Below, piece by piece: positions 18,005 through 27,627 of a stretch of DNA of 64,000 nucleotides; within the stretch, counting starts at the first letter, position 1, and each line of letters begins with the position of its first letter. A program made the position numbers and the translations under genes. The notes below the pieces were generated by a model. That model saw nothing but the letters and a program-made list of their open reading frames with translations. It ran no database searches and was not told the origin of the DNA. The DNA lies in contig CAXBML010000014.1 of assembly GCA_963976875.1 (NCBI GenBank), positions 8,768 through 72,767 on the forward strand, given 5' to 3'. The stretch is from Berkiella_A sp963976875 (GTDB lineage Bacteria > Pseudomonadota > Gammaproteobacteria > Berkiellales > Berkiellaceae).

Positions 18005-20185
18005 GTGGCAAAATGTATGGCAAATAGCGTCTATAAAAAACCATTTCTAAAGCAGCAGGCGGAATATCTTAGCGATGCATGGGATGCTTTTGCCGATCAA
18101 GATCTAAAGCAAGCAGCAAAGTCTCTAGTCTCTTTGGGGGGTAATACTCTTTATTTTGGTATGAATGGTGTAGGCGCCGTAATTAATAGCGAGCTTGGTC
18201 AAGACAATCTTAAAACCAGCGAGAAAATAATACCCAAAATTTTATTGTTGGCCTCAATTCCCATTACTGTCTCTGCAGCACTGGTTACAGTAGTGGGTGT
18301 GAGTATATTAGCACCACCATTTGCTTTTGCGGCCTCGATAGCAGGTGTCATGCGTAGTTCCAGTGCTTTTATAAATGATAAGAGATCACTTGATAATTTA
18401 AATAGACAATTGATAACGACAGATAAAATCAATAGTATTATTTCCAAGGCTAAATTAAGTGTAGAGGATAAAAATGTAGTTGGCGTGTATATCGAACAAC
18501 CCAAAAAGATTTATGAAGGATTGTATCAGTTGCGGCAATACATTATTAAAGATGAACAATTAACTTCTGATCAAAAAAACAAATTAATTCAGCAGATAAA
18601 TGATAAAATCGAAGGATGTTTTAATGGTGATTATAGCCCCATTACAATGACGTTAGAAGATATGCCGGTTGAAGCTAAGGAAAGTATAGAAGCAAAGGTA
18701 GAGAGATTGAATATTAATATCAAAGATTACTGTCGGGCCGAAGAAAATTATCATAAGCTCAACATACCAAAAAATATTGCGAAAAAAATTAAAAATCACA
18801 AAGCGACTCATGAACATATCTATGCTCAAGATATTCCCAGTATAACGAAGCAAAAAATGGTTGAGATGATATCAAAGCCCAAGTTGAAACAAAGTGATAT
18901 TGACGGTGTGAATGCACAGCTAGCGAATCATTTTATCAATCAAAAGTCTACTGCACAACAATCCATGCTAGACCAAACTCTAGCTAAATTTGTAAGCCAA
19001 AAGCACTCTGAGTTATCTATCAATGAGGTTGGATTTTATTTAGAATCGCCCAGGCTTCTATATAAAAATATTGAAGAGATCCATCAGAAAATACCACAGG
19101 AACACAGAGCTGACTATAAAGAAAAAATTCTTGAGAAAATAGAAAAAGTACCTTCTTTAATATCTCATTCAGCCTCTGGAGGTACAACTGATGTTATGGG
19201 CATGATGGAGTCATTCTTTGAAGAATATAAAATACCCAGAAGTATTGTGTCACAAGAAATGGACAAAATAAAGACTTTCAAAGAACACCAGGATAATTTA
19301 GCAAAAAAGTTTGACAACATAGTCGATGTGAGTGATATGCAAGCCATGAGTGCTCATCAGCAGGCTATGCTAATCCAACATATTGAAAATAGAGGTGTAG
19401 AGGTTCATCCGCCTAATGTTAGTGATAAGTCTTTTCTGAATAAGCCTGCAGAGCAAAAGATCTTGCCTAAAAATCTGCAAGAGCGAGCAGACAATATAAA
19501 AGAGAAAGTAACGAAGCCTTTTGTGCGTTCCTTTTCATCAATGAAAAAAAGATGTCAAGATAAAATTTATGGTAAAGAAAAATCAGATGAAATAGCAAAA
19601 ATGTCTAAGGAGCAGGATACTGTGAGTGCTGAATTTAAGCAACAATTTTCAGGTTCGCACAAGCTTTTAAAACAAGTTCAAGAACGAAACTTTCTTAAGA
19701 AAGCAGTTCCTAGACGTGTTTTGGGTATAGGCATGTCTCTTGCTAATACAGTCCTGAGTGGTCTAGCCTCATTTGCTTTGCCCGCAATATTCACACCTGC
19801 AGCGCCTGCTGGTGTGGCTGTGTCTGTTGGTGTGGGTGTCATGAGTGCAGGCTTAACAATCGGATCTGTTGCTAATTCAGCTTCATTATTAGCAGAACAT
19901 GGCCTTTCCTATCAAAAAGTCAGCGGTTCCAAGGGTAAAGCATTTAAGGGCGTAACCCCTGATGTTGGACAAGAGAAAAAAGATTTAGCGGCATTACGAG
20001 AGACCATGAAAAAATTTGATAAAAAAGAGAGTGCATTGCCCGATAGTGATATTATAAAGGGGGAAAAACAATCCAAGGCGGTGGTTTTTAAGCTTAGTTC
20101 TCAGCAGGATAGCAAGCACTCAGAGAAACCATATTCTGAGAGTGAAAATAAAGCAGAGAATAAATCGAGAACAAGATTACGTTAA
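18005..20185 (+). CDS. Large hypothetical membrane-associated protein, candidate effector
   Basis: 726 residues, no family recognised. There are two hydrophobic stretches: residues about 75-115 (ILLLASIPITVSAALVTVV and following) and about 580-640 (Gly/Ala-rich). Between them lies a ~450-residue helical, Lys/Glu/Gln-rich region. The C-terminus (660-726) is polar and highly charged. Large proteins with paired hydrophobic hairpins and helical middles are common among membrane-targeted effectors of intracellular bacteria; this is analogy only. The start is uncertain: GTG at 18005 or ATG at 18017, with no strong ribosome-binding site for either. Confidence 0.6.
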   Translation: MAKCMANSVYKKPFLKQQAEYLSDAWDAFADQDLKQAAKSLVSLGGNTLYFGMNGVGAVINSELGQDNLKTSEKIIPKILLLASIPITVSAALVTVVGVSILAPPFAFAASIAGVMRSSSAFINDKRSLDNLNRQLITTDKINSIISKAKLSVEDKNVVGVYIEQPKKIYEGLYQLRQYIIKDEQLTSDQKNKLIQQINDKIEGCFNGDYSPITMTLEDMPVEAKESIEAKVERLNINIKDYCRAEENYHKLNIPKNIAKKIKNHKATHEHIYAQDIPSITKQKMVEMISKPKLKQSDIDGVNAQLANHFINQKSTAQQSMLDQTLAKFVSQKHSELSINEVGFYLESPRLLYKNIEEIHQKIPQEHRADYKEKILEKIEKVPSLISHSASGGTTDVMGMMESFFEEYKIPRSIVSQEMDKIKTFKEHQDNLAKKFDNIVDVSDMQAMSAHQQAMLIQHIENRGVEVHPPNVSDKSFLNKPAEQKILPKNLQERADNIKEKVTKPFVRSFSSMKKRCQDKIYGKEKSDEIAKMSKEQDTVSAEFKQQFSGSHKLLKQVQERNFLKKAVPRRVLGIGMSLANTVLSGLASFALPAIFTPAAPAGVAVSVGVGVMSAGLTIGSVANSASLLAEHGLSYQKVSGSKGKAFKGVTPDVGQEKKDLAALRETMKKFDKKESALPDSDIIKGEKQSKAVVFKLSSQQDSKHSEKPYSESENKAENKSRTRLR

Positions 20186-20340
20186 CCTGCATCTGTAGTA
20201 TTGTAAATTTATTTTATCAAACGATATTATTTTCATATAACCAGTTAGCCTACAACTTTACTTTTTCATTGAATAAAATAATTTTAAAAGAAATTTTATG
20301 TTGATATGAATATGTCTTTATAATTAACAGGGACCGAAAT

Positions 20341-21210
20341 ATGAATGAAAATATGCGTAATGAAGAAACTATGATGAAACTTATCTTCAGCACGGCTGAA
20401 AACGATGATAGGATTCGGGCAGTTGTGATGAATGGTTCTAGGGCAAGTTCGAATACAAGTAAAGATATGTTTCAAGACTATGATATTGTTTATGTTGTGA
20501 CGGATGTGGTGCCTTTTGTGAATAACAAACAGTGGCATAATAAATTTGGGGATATATTAATTTCACAAACGCCAGATGAAATGACAGGGGATTGGTTTAA
20601 AGATAAAGGTAAGTTCACTTTTTTAATGCTGTTTGAAGATGAAAATAGAATTGATTTAAGCTTAATTCAAACTAGCAGGTTTTTGACAATGCAACAAGAC
20701 AGCCAAAGTGTAGTTTTATTAGATAAAGATCATATGTTAAATGATATGCCACCCTCTAGCGATAAAGATTATTTACCCAAGCCACCAACAGAAAAAGCTT
20801 TTTTAGACTGTTGTAATGAATTTTTATGGGTATCAACCTATGTTGCCAAAGGACTGTATAGACAACAGCTGACGTATGCAAAATTCATGTCTGAACATAT
20901 CGTCAAACAAGAACTGATTAAGCTATTAACTTGGTATGCAGGTCTAAGAACCAATTTTGCTGTCTCACTAGGCCAATGCGGTAAGAATTTAGCTGAGCAT
21001 GTTGATGCTCAAATTTGGGATAAGTTTAGTGCGACTTACGTAGGGGCTCAGACAGAACGCATGTGGGATGCCTTGTTTACAATGTGTGAATTGTTTAATA
21101 CATTGGCTAAGCATATCTCCCAGCATTATCAATTTTCTTATGATTCAAGTGAATATGCCCGTGTTGTGTCGTATTTAAAGTCTGTAAGAGTATTAATAAA
21201 AATCACATAA
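20341..21210 (+). CDS. Aminoglycoside 6-adenylyltransferase (AadE/ANT(6)-like)
   Basis: Streptomycin adenylyltransferase family: transfers AMP to position 6 of streptomycin-type aminoglycosides. The nucleotidyltransferase motif is clear at residues 30-52 (VVMNGSRASSN...FQDYDIVYVV), with Asp residues for metal. 289 residues is the normal length. AGGGA precedes the ATG. It is a single gene not associated with an integron or IS, so it may be an old chromosomal member with a different substrate rather than an acquired resistance gene. Confidence 0.87.
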   Translation: MNENMRNEETMMKLIFSTAENDDRIRAVVMNGSRASSNTSKDMFQDYDIVYVVTDVVPFVNNKQWHNKFGDILISQTPDEMTGDWFKDKGKFTFLMLFEDENRIDLSLIQTSRFLTMQQDSQSVVLLDKDHMLNDMPPSSDKDYLPKPPTEKAFLDCCNEFLWVSTYVAKGLYRQQLTYAKFMSEHIVKQELIKLLTWYAGLRTNFAVSLGQCGKNLAEHVDAQIWDKFSATYVGAQTERMWDALFTMCELFNTLAKHISQHYQFSYDSSEYARVVSYLKSVRVLIKIT

Positions 21211-21367
21211 AAAATTTATTAGAGTTTATGTGGTAAAAAGAACTACAAACAATCATATCTTTTTGTATGGTTCATGAAAATGGGTCATTAATGTTCATTT
21301 TCTGTTATGGGTAAGAATAGCCATGCTAAAATAATACATACTGAATTATTAATAATTGGTGCATATC

Positions 21368-22462
21368 ATGCCAAAAAGAAGTTTACATACATTTTTACGG
21401 GAGGCTGAAACAGGCAAGGATAAAACTTTTGCAACTTATTTTAGTCGCTCGGATCAAGTCCTCAGAGAAACATACCAAACATTGTCTGAATATTTGGATG
21501 CGATACACTCTGATGCTAGCATTATGAGGCCATATCTATCGGGTCAACATAAAGCAATAAAGCAATTAGAGGACGAAGCGCTGCGCGAAATGGGTTTTAC
21601 GGACGAGAATAAAGCGCCAGCGGATTTGATTGCGGACGTGAAACAAAATGTTCAAAATCAAATTTTAACATATGATTTAGAAAAACAAAAACTGTCAATT
21701 GTTATCTCCAAATCTCAGCCATTTCCTGAATATGACGAGCAAGGAAAACTGCAAGAGAATCGCAAGCAAGACTGCATTGATACGGTGACACGACTTGGAA
21801 GTCATTTTAAACAACAAATGGTGCTTAAATTAGCAGGTGAGCTTGCCCAAAAACGTGAAACTGACAAAATAGGAATTCCTGTGGGCTCACCGGATTGGAA
21901 CAGCATAGATGAAACAATAAAAGAAATAGCCATGAAGCCTTTGGCAAAATCTGATATTAAAAACATGCTAGAAAATGAAAAAAATCTACTGGTTAAAGAT
22001 ATTTTGCTTGCGAGGCAACAGCTGAATGATATGCCCGATGGCGGGCAAGAGCTAATAGAAAAAGAGGTTTTGGAAGGTGATTATCCTCAAGCTTTGAAGT
22101 TGGCTTATTTTTCAGCTAACGCATATGCTGCTTTATCAACAGCAGCAAACAATCAACGTCAAATAAAAGATAACCTAGATGATCCTGACACAGCGAAAAT
22201 GTTTTCGGAAATGTATATTTCCTACTGTAATGAAGCTGGCAGACAAATGGGACTATTACAAAAAATTCATCAGGGGCCTAAGCTAAAGAAAATTGAAAAA
22301 TCAGCCACTCGAGAGTCGTATTTATTAGGCAGAGCTATCAACAGACTCAGTGCATGGGGTAATGAATGTAAAGCCTTTTTTAAAAATAAACTTAAACCCG
22401 CTTCGAAAGAAGATCCTGAACAAAGTAAAAATAAGAACAAACACAAAAGAAAGAAAAGTTGA
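21368..22462 (+). CDS. Hypothetical helical protein with basic tail
   Basis: 364 residues from the ATG at 21368 (a TTG at 21356 is also in frame). No family recognised. Predicted mostly helical, with no membrane segment and no signal peptide. The last ~25 residues are almost only Lys, Asn, Glu, Ser and Arg (KNKNKHKRKKS at the end). It converges with the minus-strand gene at 22487 with 24 bases between stop codons. An effector role is possible from context only. Confidence 0.5.
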   Translation: MPKRSLHTFLREAETGKDKTFATYFSRSDQVLRETYQTLSEYLDAIHSDASIMRPYLSGQHKAIKQLEDEALREMGFTDENKAPADLIADVKQNVQNQILTYDLEKQKLSIVISKSQPFPEYDEQGKLQENRKQDCIDTVTRLGSHFKQQMVLKLAGELAQKRETDKIGIPVGSPDWNSIDETIKEIAMKPLAKSDIKNMLENEKNLLVKDILLARQQLNDMPDGGQELIEKEVLEGDYPQALKLAYFSANAYAALSTAANNQRQIKDNLDDPDTAKMFSEMYISYCNEAGRQMGLLQKIHQGPKLKKIEKSATRESYLLGRAINRLSAWGNECKAFFKNKLKPASKEDPEQSKNKNKHKRKKS

Positions 22463-22486
22463 TTTTCTTTTTTTGGTTAATTGGCC

Positions 22487-23104
22487 TTATTTCATTGTGT
22501 ATTGAAATACTTGCTCGGTCATCGCACTTGAGCCAGCACTGATTATTCGCGAGGCAATACTGGGTAATTGTAAATAATCGTGTGCTAAAGAATAGCTCAA
22601 TGTTCCCACAATAGCGCTTGCGCTGGCTTTTGCAATTGTATGTTTCCATGTCTGTTTATTTTTGCCTGTATATTGAGGCAGATAAGTTGTGACTTTTTTG
22701 GCTGCTACTTCAGAGATGATCTTAGAGCCTAAATTGATGGGTAAATCTGATCCGCCCGTGATCATATTTATTCCAACCCGGGATGTAAAGCCAGCCGCAG
22801 CACCAACAGCAGACAGACTGGCGGTTCGACTTATTTTGTCTTGCCAATCTTCGCGAGGTGAGGGTGGACTTTGTTTATCTTTGAGATAAGCTTTGTTGAA
22901 TTTATGGAAACCATAACTGACTAGGCTAGCAGCAAGAGCGCCAGCAATTGATAGGGGTATGGTTTTTTTGCTTTTATCCAGGGCTTTTTCTACGATGGTA
23001 TCCCAAAAACTGTCTGTATTACATATTCGACTACTACAGTCTGTTAAGGCACATCTTAAAGTATTTATTAGCTCATCCGGCAGCTCGCAATATTCAGAAA
23101 GCAT
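22487..23104 (-). CDS. Hypothetical Gly/Ala-rich membrane protein
   Basis: 205 residues, no family recognised. Residues 48-65 (IPLSIAGALAASLVSYGF), about 93-115 and about 160-200 are hydrophobic or small-residue-rich, suggesting insertion in a membrane. Four cysteines lie near the N-terminus (CELPDELINTLRCALTDC and one more after it). The repeated pattern of Gly/Ala helices loosely recalls small solute carriers, but no carrier signature is present. Confidence 0.45.
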   Translation of the reverse strand: MLSEYCELPDELINTLRCALTDCSSRICNTDSFWDTIVEKALDKSKKTIPLSIAGALAASLVSYGFHKFNKAYLKDKQSPPSPREDWQDKISRTASLSAVGAAAGFTSRVGINMITGGSDLPINLGSKIISEVAAKKVTTYLPQYTGKNKQTWKHTIAKASASAIVGTLSYSLAHDYLQLPSIASRIISAGSSAMTEQVFQYTMK

Positions 23105-23359
23105 TTTTTTGTTATTACAGTTATTACAAAAGTGAATAAAAATATTTTGGGATCTTACTATATATTTATCTATTACGGTTATTTTGTTATACCGTCTGTC
23201 TTGTTTTAACCGAAGCTCGTCTTAAAATAAAATTATAATAGACAACAAACTAAATTATGAATTGTTCAATTTTAGATGATATCAATTGTTTGTCAGGAAA
23301 ATTTGACATAAGTAATTATACAAACTATCTTCTCTGTTGATTAATTTGGAGTAGTGAAA

Positions 23360-24652
23360 ATGGCAACCGATCATCAATTTACAATATCAGAATTTGTTAA
23401 TATTATTAGAACCCTTGAGTTGGCTGGCTATGTTTTTCAATATCAAAGAGTGAATTTATCTGATGATTTTGATTATGTTCAGTTGCCTAGCAAAGTAACT
23501 ATAGACTACCTCAAATTACAAGCTTCTGTGCAATCTGAAGAGCTTAAGACATTTTATTCTCCGGTAAATACTTTGAATAATTTTATAAGTACTTTAACGC
23601 GTTATGCACGGTTTCATCATTGGTATTATCCCAGCATTGAGAAATCCCACGCCGAATATTTACTGGGTTTTTTATTACAACAAGATCTGACGATTGTGCA
23701 TGATGGGACTGTATATGAATTAAATGAAATAATAAATCAATTAATTCCTGATATAGAAAAACAAGAAACAGCACACTATTGGTTTGAAGAGAGGAGGGTC
23801 CCTCCTGAGCCCTATGACTTTTTGTCTGAGTCATGGCGTAAAAAGCAAGAATATCCCCAGCTAAAAGCATTAGAAATAATTTGGCAACAACATGCTACTG
23901 ACATTGAATATCAAAAACAGCAAGCAGTCTTAATCGCAGAACAAAAGGCTCAAAGAGAACAAGAAGAGCAAGAAGCATACGCTCAATGGAGAAAAACACA
24001 TTTCTTTGATGATACTATACTCGATTATCAGGGTTTTTCTTTTGTATTAGAGGCCATTGTTAAGTCAGGTCGTATTAGCTTATTTAAGAACCAAGAACTG
24101 CTTTTTCAAAATAAATTAGTATTAAGTTTACCACTATCAATTTTATTATTAAAATTTTCTCAAAGTGCACGGAAAATTCAGCCCAGTTCTTTATGGTATT
24201 ATCAACAAGTTGCGAGTAATTTTGAGTTGGTATTATGTGAACTTATGGCTTGCGCAAAATATGATATAGGTCAATATGGGGACGGAGCGAGACAGTTGAT
24301 GGGGTTTTTATTGTTCCATAATTTTTGTGTACAGCATGGCAATAAACGACTTCGTATGCAAGAAATATTTTGGGAGCAAGCAACGAGGTATGAGAGAGCG
24401 TTACTTTTAGAGGGGCCAAATGCTCACCCATGCACTTTTATTTACTTAGAATGGCAGCAGCAACAAAACTACCCAGGAAAACAAGCGTTAGAAATAATAT
24501 TACAACGTGAGCAGTCCATGGTAAGTCAAAGTAAGACTTTTTTGAATGCATTCCCAGCTTATCAGTATCAATCGCAATTGCAAACTAATCAAACTAATCA
24601 AATGAAAGACGATGAATGTCATATAGAACAGTGCCTATCTTATAGTCTGTAA
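23360..24652 (+). CDS. Hypothetical protein with two homologous halves
   Basis: 430 residues, family not recognised. Two halves resemble each other: residues about 10-195 and 225-400. Matching stations are HAEYLLGFLLQQDLTIVHDG with RQLMGFLLFHNFCVQHG, and QEYPQLKALEIIWQQHATD with QNYPGKQALEIILQREQSM. A Glu/Gln-rich helix (about 195-215) joins them. The ATG at 23360 has GGAG eight bases upstream; a GTG two codons earlier is less likely. A duplicated helical module that binds a partner is plausible, but no function can be given. Confidence 0.55.
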   Translation: MATDHQFTISEFVNIIRTLELAGYVFQYQRVNLSDDFDYVQLPSKVTIDYLKLQASVQSEELKTFYSPVNTLNNFISTLTRYARFHHWYYPSIEKSHAEYLLGFLLQQDLTIVHDGTVYELNEIINQLIPDIEKQETAHYWFEERRVPPEPYDFLSESWRKKQEYPQLKALEIIWQQHATDIEYQKQQAVLIAEQKAQREQEEQEAYAQWRKTHFFDDTILDYQGFSFVLEAIVKSGRISLFKNQELLFQNKLVLSLPLSILLLKFSQSARKIQPSSLWYYQQVASNFELVLCELMACAKYDIGQYGDGARQLMGFLLFHNFCVQHGNKRLRMQEIFWEQATRYERALLLEGPNAHPCTFIYLEWQQQQNYPGKQALEIILQREQSMVSQSKTFLNAFPAYQYQSQLQTNQTNQMKDDECHIEQCLSYSL

Positions 24653-25333
24653 TCTACATTTAGCCTATGTTAGTTGATACGGCGAATTAATTTGATAAAT
24701 TATCTCAAACTGTTTGTGAACAGGAAAGATATTATGGCGTTGCGATTGTGCTAAGCGTTGTTACCAATAGAGCTAAGGTTGAAATTGCTATAAATGAAAT
24801 TAGTAAAGTATTACAAGCATCGAGCACTGTGAATTAATTGTTGGACTATTTTCTTGCGTGTTAGCTACACAATAGGGTCTCTTTGCTCAGGTTTACAGCG
24901 GTAAGGTTAAAAGTGTTTTTTTCATAGTTTGTCCGATGACGTACAGGCGCAATATAAGATTAAATTTTAAATATTAAGTTAGAGTTTAATTGACAATTAT
25001 TTATAAGAAGCTTTTAGCCAGGGTTGTGTAGTTTCAGCTTTCCTGGCGCTTAAATTTGCATGATTTTACGCATGTTAACAGAGTTAATTACCATAAACCT
25101 AATCTATTGCACTATACCCATTTTTAGTTCACCTCCATTTCACACCAATATTTTCAACTTAGAAGATAACTGCTTGTATTGGTAGGATATTTTTAAATCA
25201 CGCCTACACATTGTTAGAGCAATTTAGATTGAACTTTTCTGTATGTGCCTAACTCTAAAAAATATGGTGGTTTCGCATTTCAATTTCTGATTTTTGCGAT
25301 TCATTTAAATAATGTCGTTTTATTAGAGGATAT
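24653..25333. other. Intergenic, possible gene relic
   Basis: 681 bases without an intact gene. One stretch at about 24690-24836 reads openly on the plus strand for about 48 codons (RYYGVAIVLSVVTNRAKVEI and beyond, ending VLQASSTVN then stop), with coding-like composition but no start. It may be the C-terminal relic of a lost gene. The remainder is AT-rich with no hairpin or repeat that I could see. Confidence 0.3.
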
Positions 25334-27076
25334 ATGGCAGGTACAAAATTACTATTTTGTTTTGACTTTGATCATACTATAGTGAACGCTCACTTTAATA
25401 ATGCTCTTGCAGATAGAGGTGTGCCTTCCCAGGGGGCTTCAGTTGAAATTATTAATGATTTAATCACGCAGTTTGGTGTTAAGAATCAAAGTGAATTAAA
25501 AGACTGTATGCAATCTATTTTACGTGAAGGACATGCATTAGCCATAACATCGTTTACAATGTATCCAGAAGTTGCTAAAACAACTTTAAAGGCGGTAGGT
25601 CTATCGGCACAAGAAATTAGCCAGGTAAAAGTTGTCGGTGGCTATCCATGTGATGTCCCAGCTTATACTAATCCGCTTGATAGTGAACCGCAATTTCCCT
25701 CACGTTTGCCAGGAAGTGTATTCAAAGGGAACCCAGAACACGAGCATCGCAAAGAACAGCACATAGGTGTGGCGATGAAACACTTTGGCATAGACGATCC
25801 AACTTGTGTTATATTAATCGATGATTCTGCTAAGAATATAAACAAAGCCAAACAAAATGAACATGTTGGTTTATTAGTGCCAAAACAGCATAATCCTCAA
25901 AATAAAAATTACCTTAGCCAAGCTAAGCAATTAGCGAGTCAGTATTCTCTAGTGGCACAGCAAAGCCAGCAACATCCAAGTCCTGTTGCTACGGCGCAAT
26001 CTCCTAGATCTCAAACGAGATTAGATGTTTCTCAGGCTCGAAATTTACATCAGCTGGCAGCACTTATTCAAAGTTATCCGGGTAAGCTGAATAGCAGCAA
26101 TGGTCAATTTGAAATCAGTAAACAATCCATCATCGATGTCATTAATCAATATGTCACTCAGCCAGAATTGTTAGGTGCGATAGATAGTCGAGAGCATACA
26201 GAATGGATGCAACAAAGTGGTGTGACAAGTAACTACGGCATACTGAATAAGCTAGTCGAGTTAGGGAAAAGACAACATGAAGATCAAAAAATATCGACTA
26301 TGATTGCTGGGGCTCAGAGTTTAGCTGATCTCGCGGTTAAAATTAGGAATTGTCCAGAAGTGTTACGTGGCTCAGATGGTGCGATCGTTAATAAAACAAT
26401 AGTGGTACAAAAAATTCAATCTTATTTAGACAACCCAGCCTATATGGCTGATTTGAATGCTCAACGGGGGGCGATGCGACAAGAAGGCGTTACAACAAAC
26501 TATGGGTTAGTCGATAAAATTGTTGAATTAGCTACAGCGGAATACCAACAAGGCTTGCAGCAGAAAAGTCAGGGCGTTAGAGGTAAATTCAGTCCTGCAT
26601 TCCAACATGCACAACAACTGAATAGGTCTTTGCCTTTACCAATGCAGCAACAAGCACGAGTGCAGCAACAACCTAGGACACAACAACAGACACAAGAGCA
26701 AAGAGATACAAAAATTTTAAATAATTATATTAGTACAATTTTGCCGAGGGAAGCAGCCCTTTTAAATAGTGAATATTTAAGCAATAAAAAGACAGCAAAA
26801 ATAGGGGGTTGGGCTGCAGAACTGCATGGTGGTGGTTCAGAGCGAAAAAAACAAATCAGAAGTATTATGGATGCAATAGACCAGTTTAAGACAGACGTAA
26901 ATGATCTGGGCGCTGTGGATAAATTATTAAGTGCATTAGGAAGGGTTCAAGATAATATAGGTAGTAAAAGTTCCGCGCTACATAAGGTCGTTGAATCATA
27001 TAAAAGCGATATTAAAAATGCAAAAGACACGCTGCAGGAGCCTAGTAAAGAAAATAGAAATAATATGAGGACCTAA
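25334..27076 (+). CDS. HAD-like protein with repeats, candidate effector
   Basis: The N-terminal ~190 residues look like a HAD-superfamily phosphatase: motif I is D11-F-D13-H-T15 in FCFDFDHT and the acidic motif IV is LIDDSAKN near residue 162. Residues 232-400 contain two copies of a ~90-residue module (LHQLAALIQSYPGKL...SGVTSNYGILNKLVELG and LADLAVKIRNCPEVL...EGVTTNYGLVDKIVELA). A Gln-rich linker (435-460) leads to a helical C-terminal domain. AGAGGA precedes the ATG. Domain mixing of this sort is usual for secreted effectors; substrate unknown. Confidence 0.65.
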   Translation: MAGTKLLFCFDFDHTIVNAHFNNALADRGVPSQGASVEIINDLITQFGVKNQSELKDCMQSILREGHALAITSFTMYPEVAKTTLKAVGLSAQEISQVKVVGGYPCDVPAYTNPLDSEPQFPSRLPGSVFKGNPEHEHRKEQHIGVAMKHFGIDDPTCVILIDDSAKNINKAKQNEHVGLLVPKQHNPQNKNYLSQAKQLASQYSLVAQQSQQHPSPVATAQSPRSQTRLDVSQARNLHQLAALIQSYPGKLNSSNGQFEISKQSIIDVINQYVTQPELLGAIDSREHTEWMQQSGVTSNYGILNKLVELGKRQHEDQKISTMIAGAQSLADLAVKIRNCPEVLRGSDGAIVNKTIVVQKIQSYLDNPAYMADLNAQRGAMRQEGVTTNYGLVDKIVELATAEYQQGLQQKSQGVRGKFSPAFQHAQQLNRSLPLPMQQQARVQQQPRTQQQTQEQRDTKILNNYISTILPREAALLNSEYLSNKKTAKIGGWAAELHGGGSERKKQIRSIMDAIDQFKTDVNDLGAVDKLLSALGRVQDNIGSKSSALHKVVESYKSDIKNAKDTLQEPSKENRNNMRT

Positions 27077-27127
27077 CATAATTTTAAGCACTCATCACAC
27101 AGTTCCTTTGAGTTCAAGCCCTGCCAA

Positions 27128-27490
27128 TTAATACTTAAACCGGTTAAAATCATAATCCTGGCTCTCGATTGTTAAAACATTAGAAACGGCCTCAGTGGGT
27201 AGTTGCCCATAGCTATGTGGAAATAGTTCGCCTTTTGAGTTGGGCTCCCATTTTATGAGTTCTGAAACAACACTATATGTTACTATGATGAGTTTCAACT
27301 CATCCTTACCAGAAAAATATTTTTTCGCAATCCGTTCTACTTGGTGAGATAAGCTTAAATGTAAGTAGCCATCGGTTTGGTCTAGTGCGGAACCTTGGTT
27401 ATGCTGAATACCGAATTCACACATTTTATCCCATTGCTGTGCTGTTGCAATTTTATATAAATAAGTTGGTTTTGATTTTAAGTGTTGCAT
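27128..27490 (-). CDS. DUF952 family protein
   Basis: 120 residues matching the DUF952 pattern: YKIATAQQWD at the start, DQTDGYLHLSLSHQV in the middle and KWEPNSKGELFPHSYGQLP near the end. Structures of the family suggest a small ADP-ribosyltransferase-like fold, but no biochemical role is established. Soluble and cytosolic. Converges with the HAD-like gene. Confidence 0.85.
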   Translation of the reverse strand: MQHLKSKPTYLYKIATAQQWDKMCEFGIQHNQGSALDQTDGYLHLSLSHQVERIAKKYFSGKDELKLIIVTYSVVSELIKWEPNSKGELFPHSYGQLPTEAVSNVLTIESQDYDFNRFKY

Positions 27491-27627
27491 AAGATATTGC
27501 CAGTTGTTTTTTTGAATGGATACTAAATTACGTTGCGACCGTTGTCAAATAAAGTTCTTGCTCAAGCAGGTAAAAATACAGATGAGTGGTTTATTCAAAT
27601 ACAGCCGTTAATTTTATTGTATATTCA

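Noticed and set aside
20341..21210. Acquired streptomycin resistance cassette
   Set aside because: No IS, integron site or foreign base composition around the gene; treated as a chromosomal family member.
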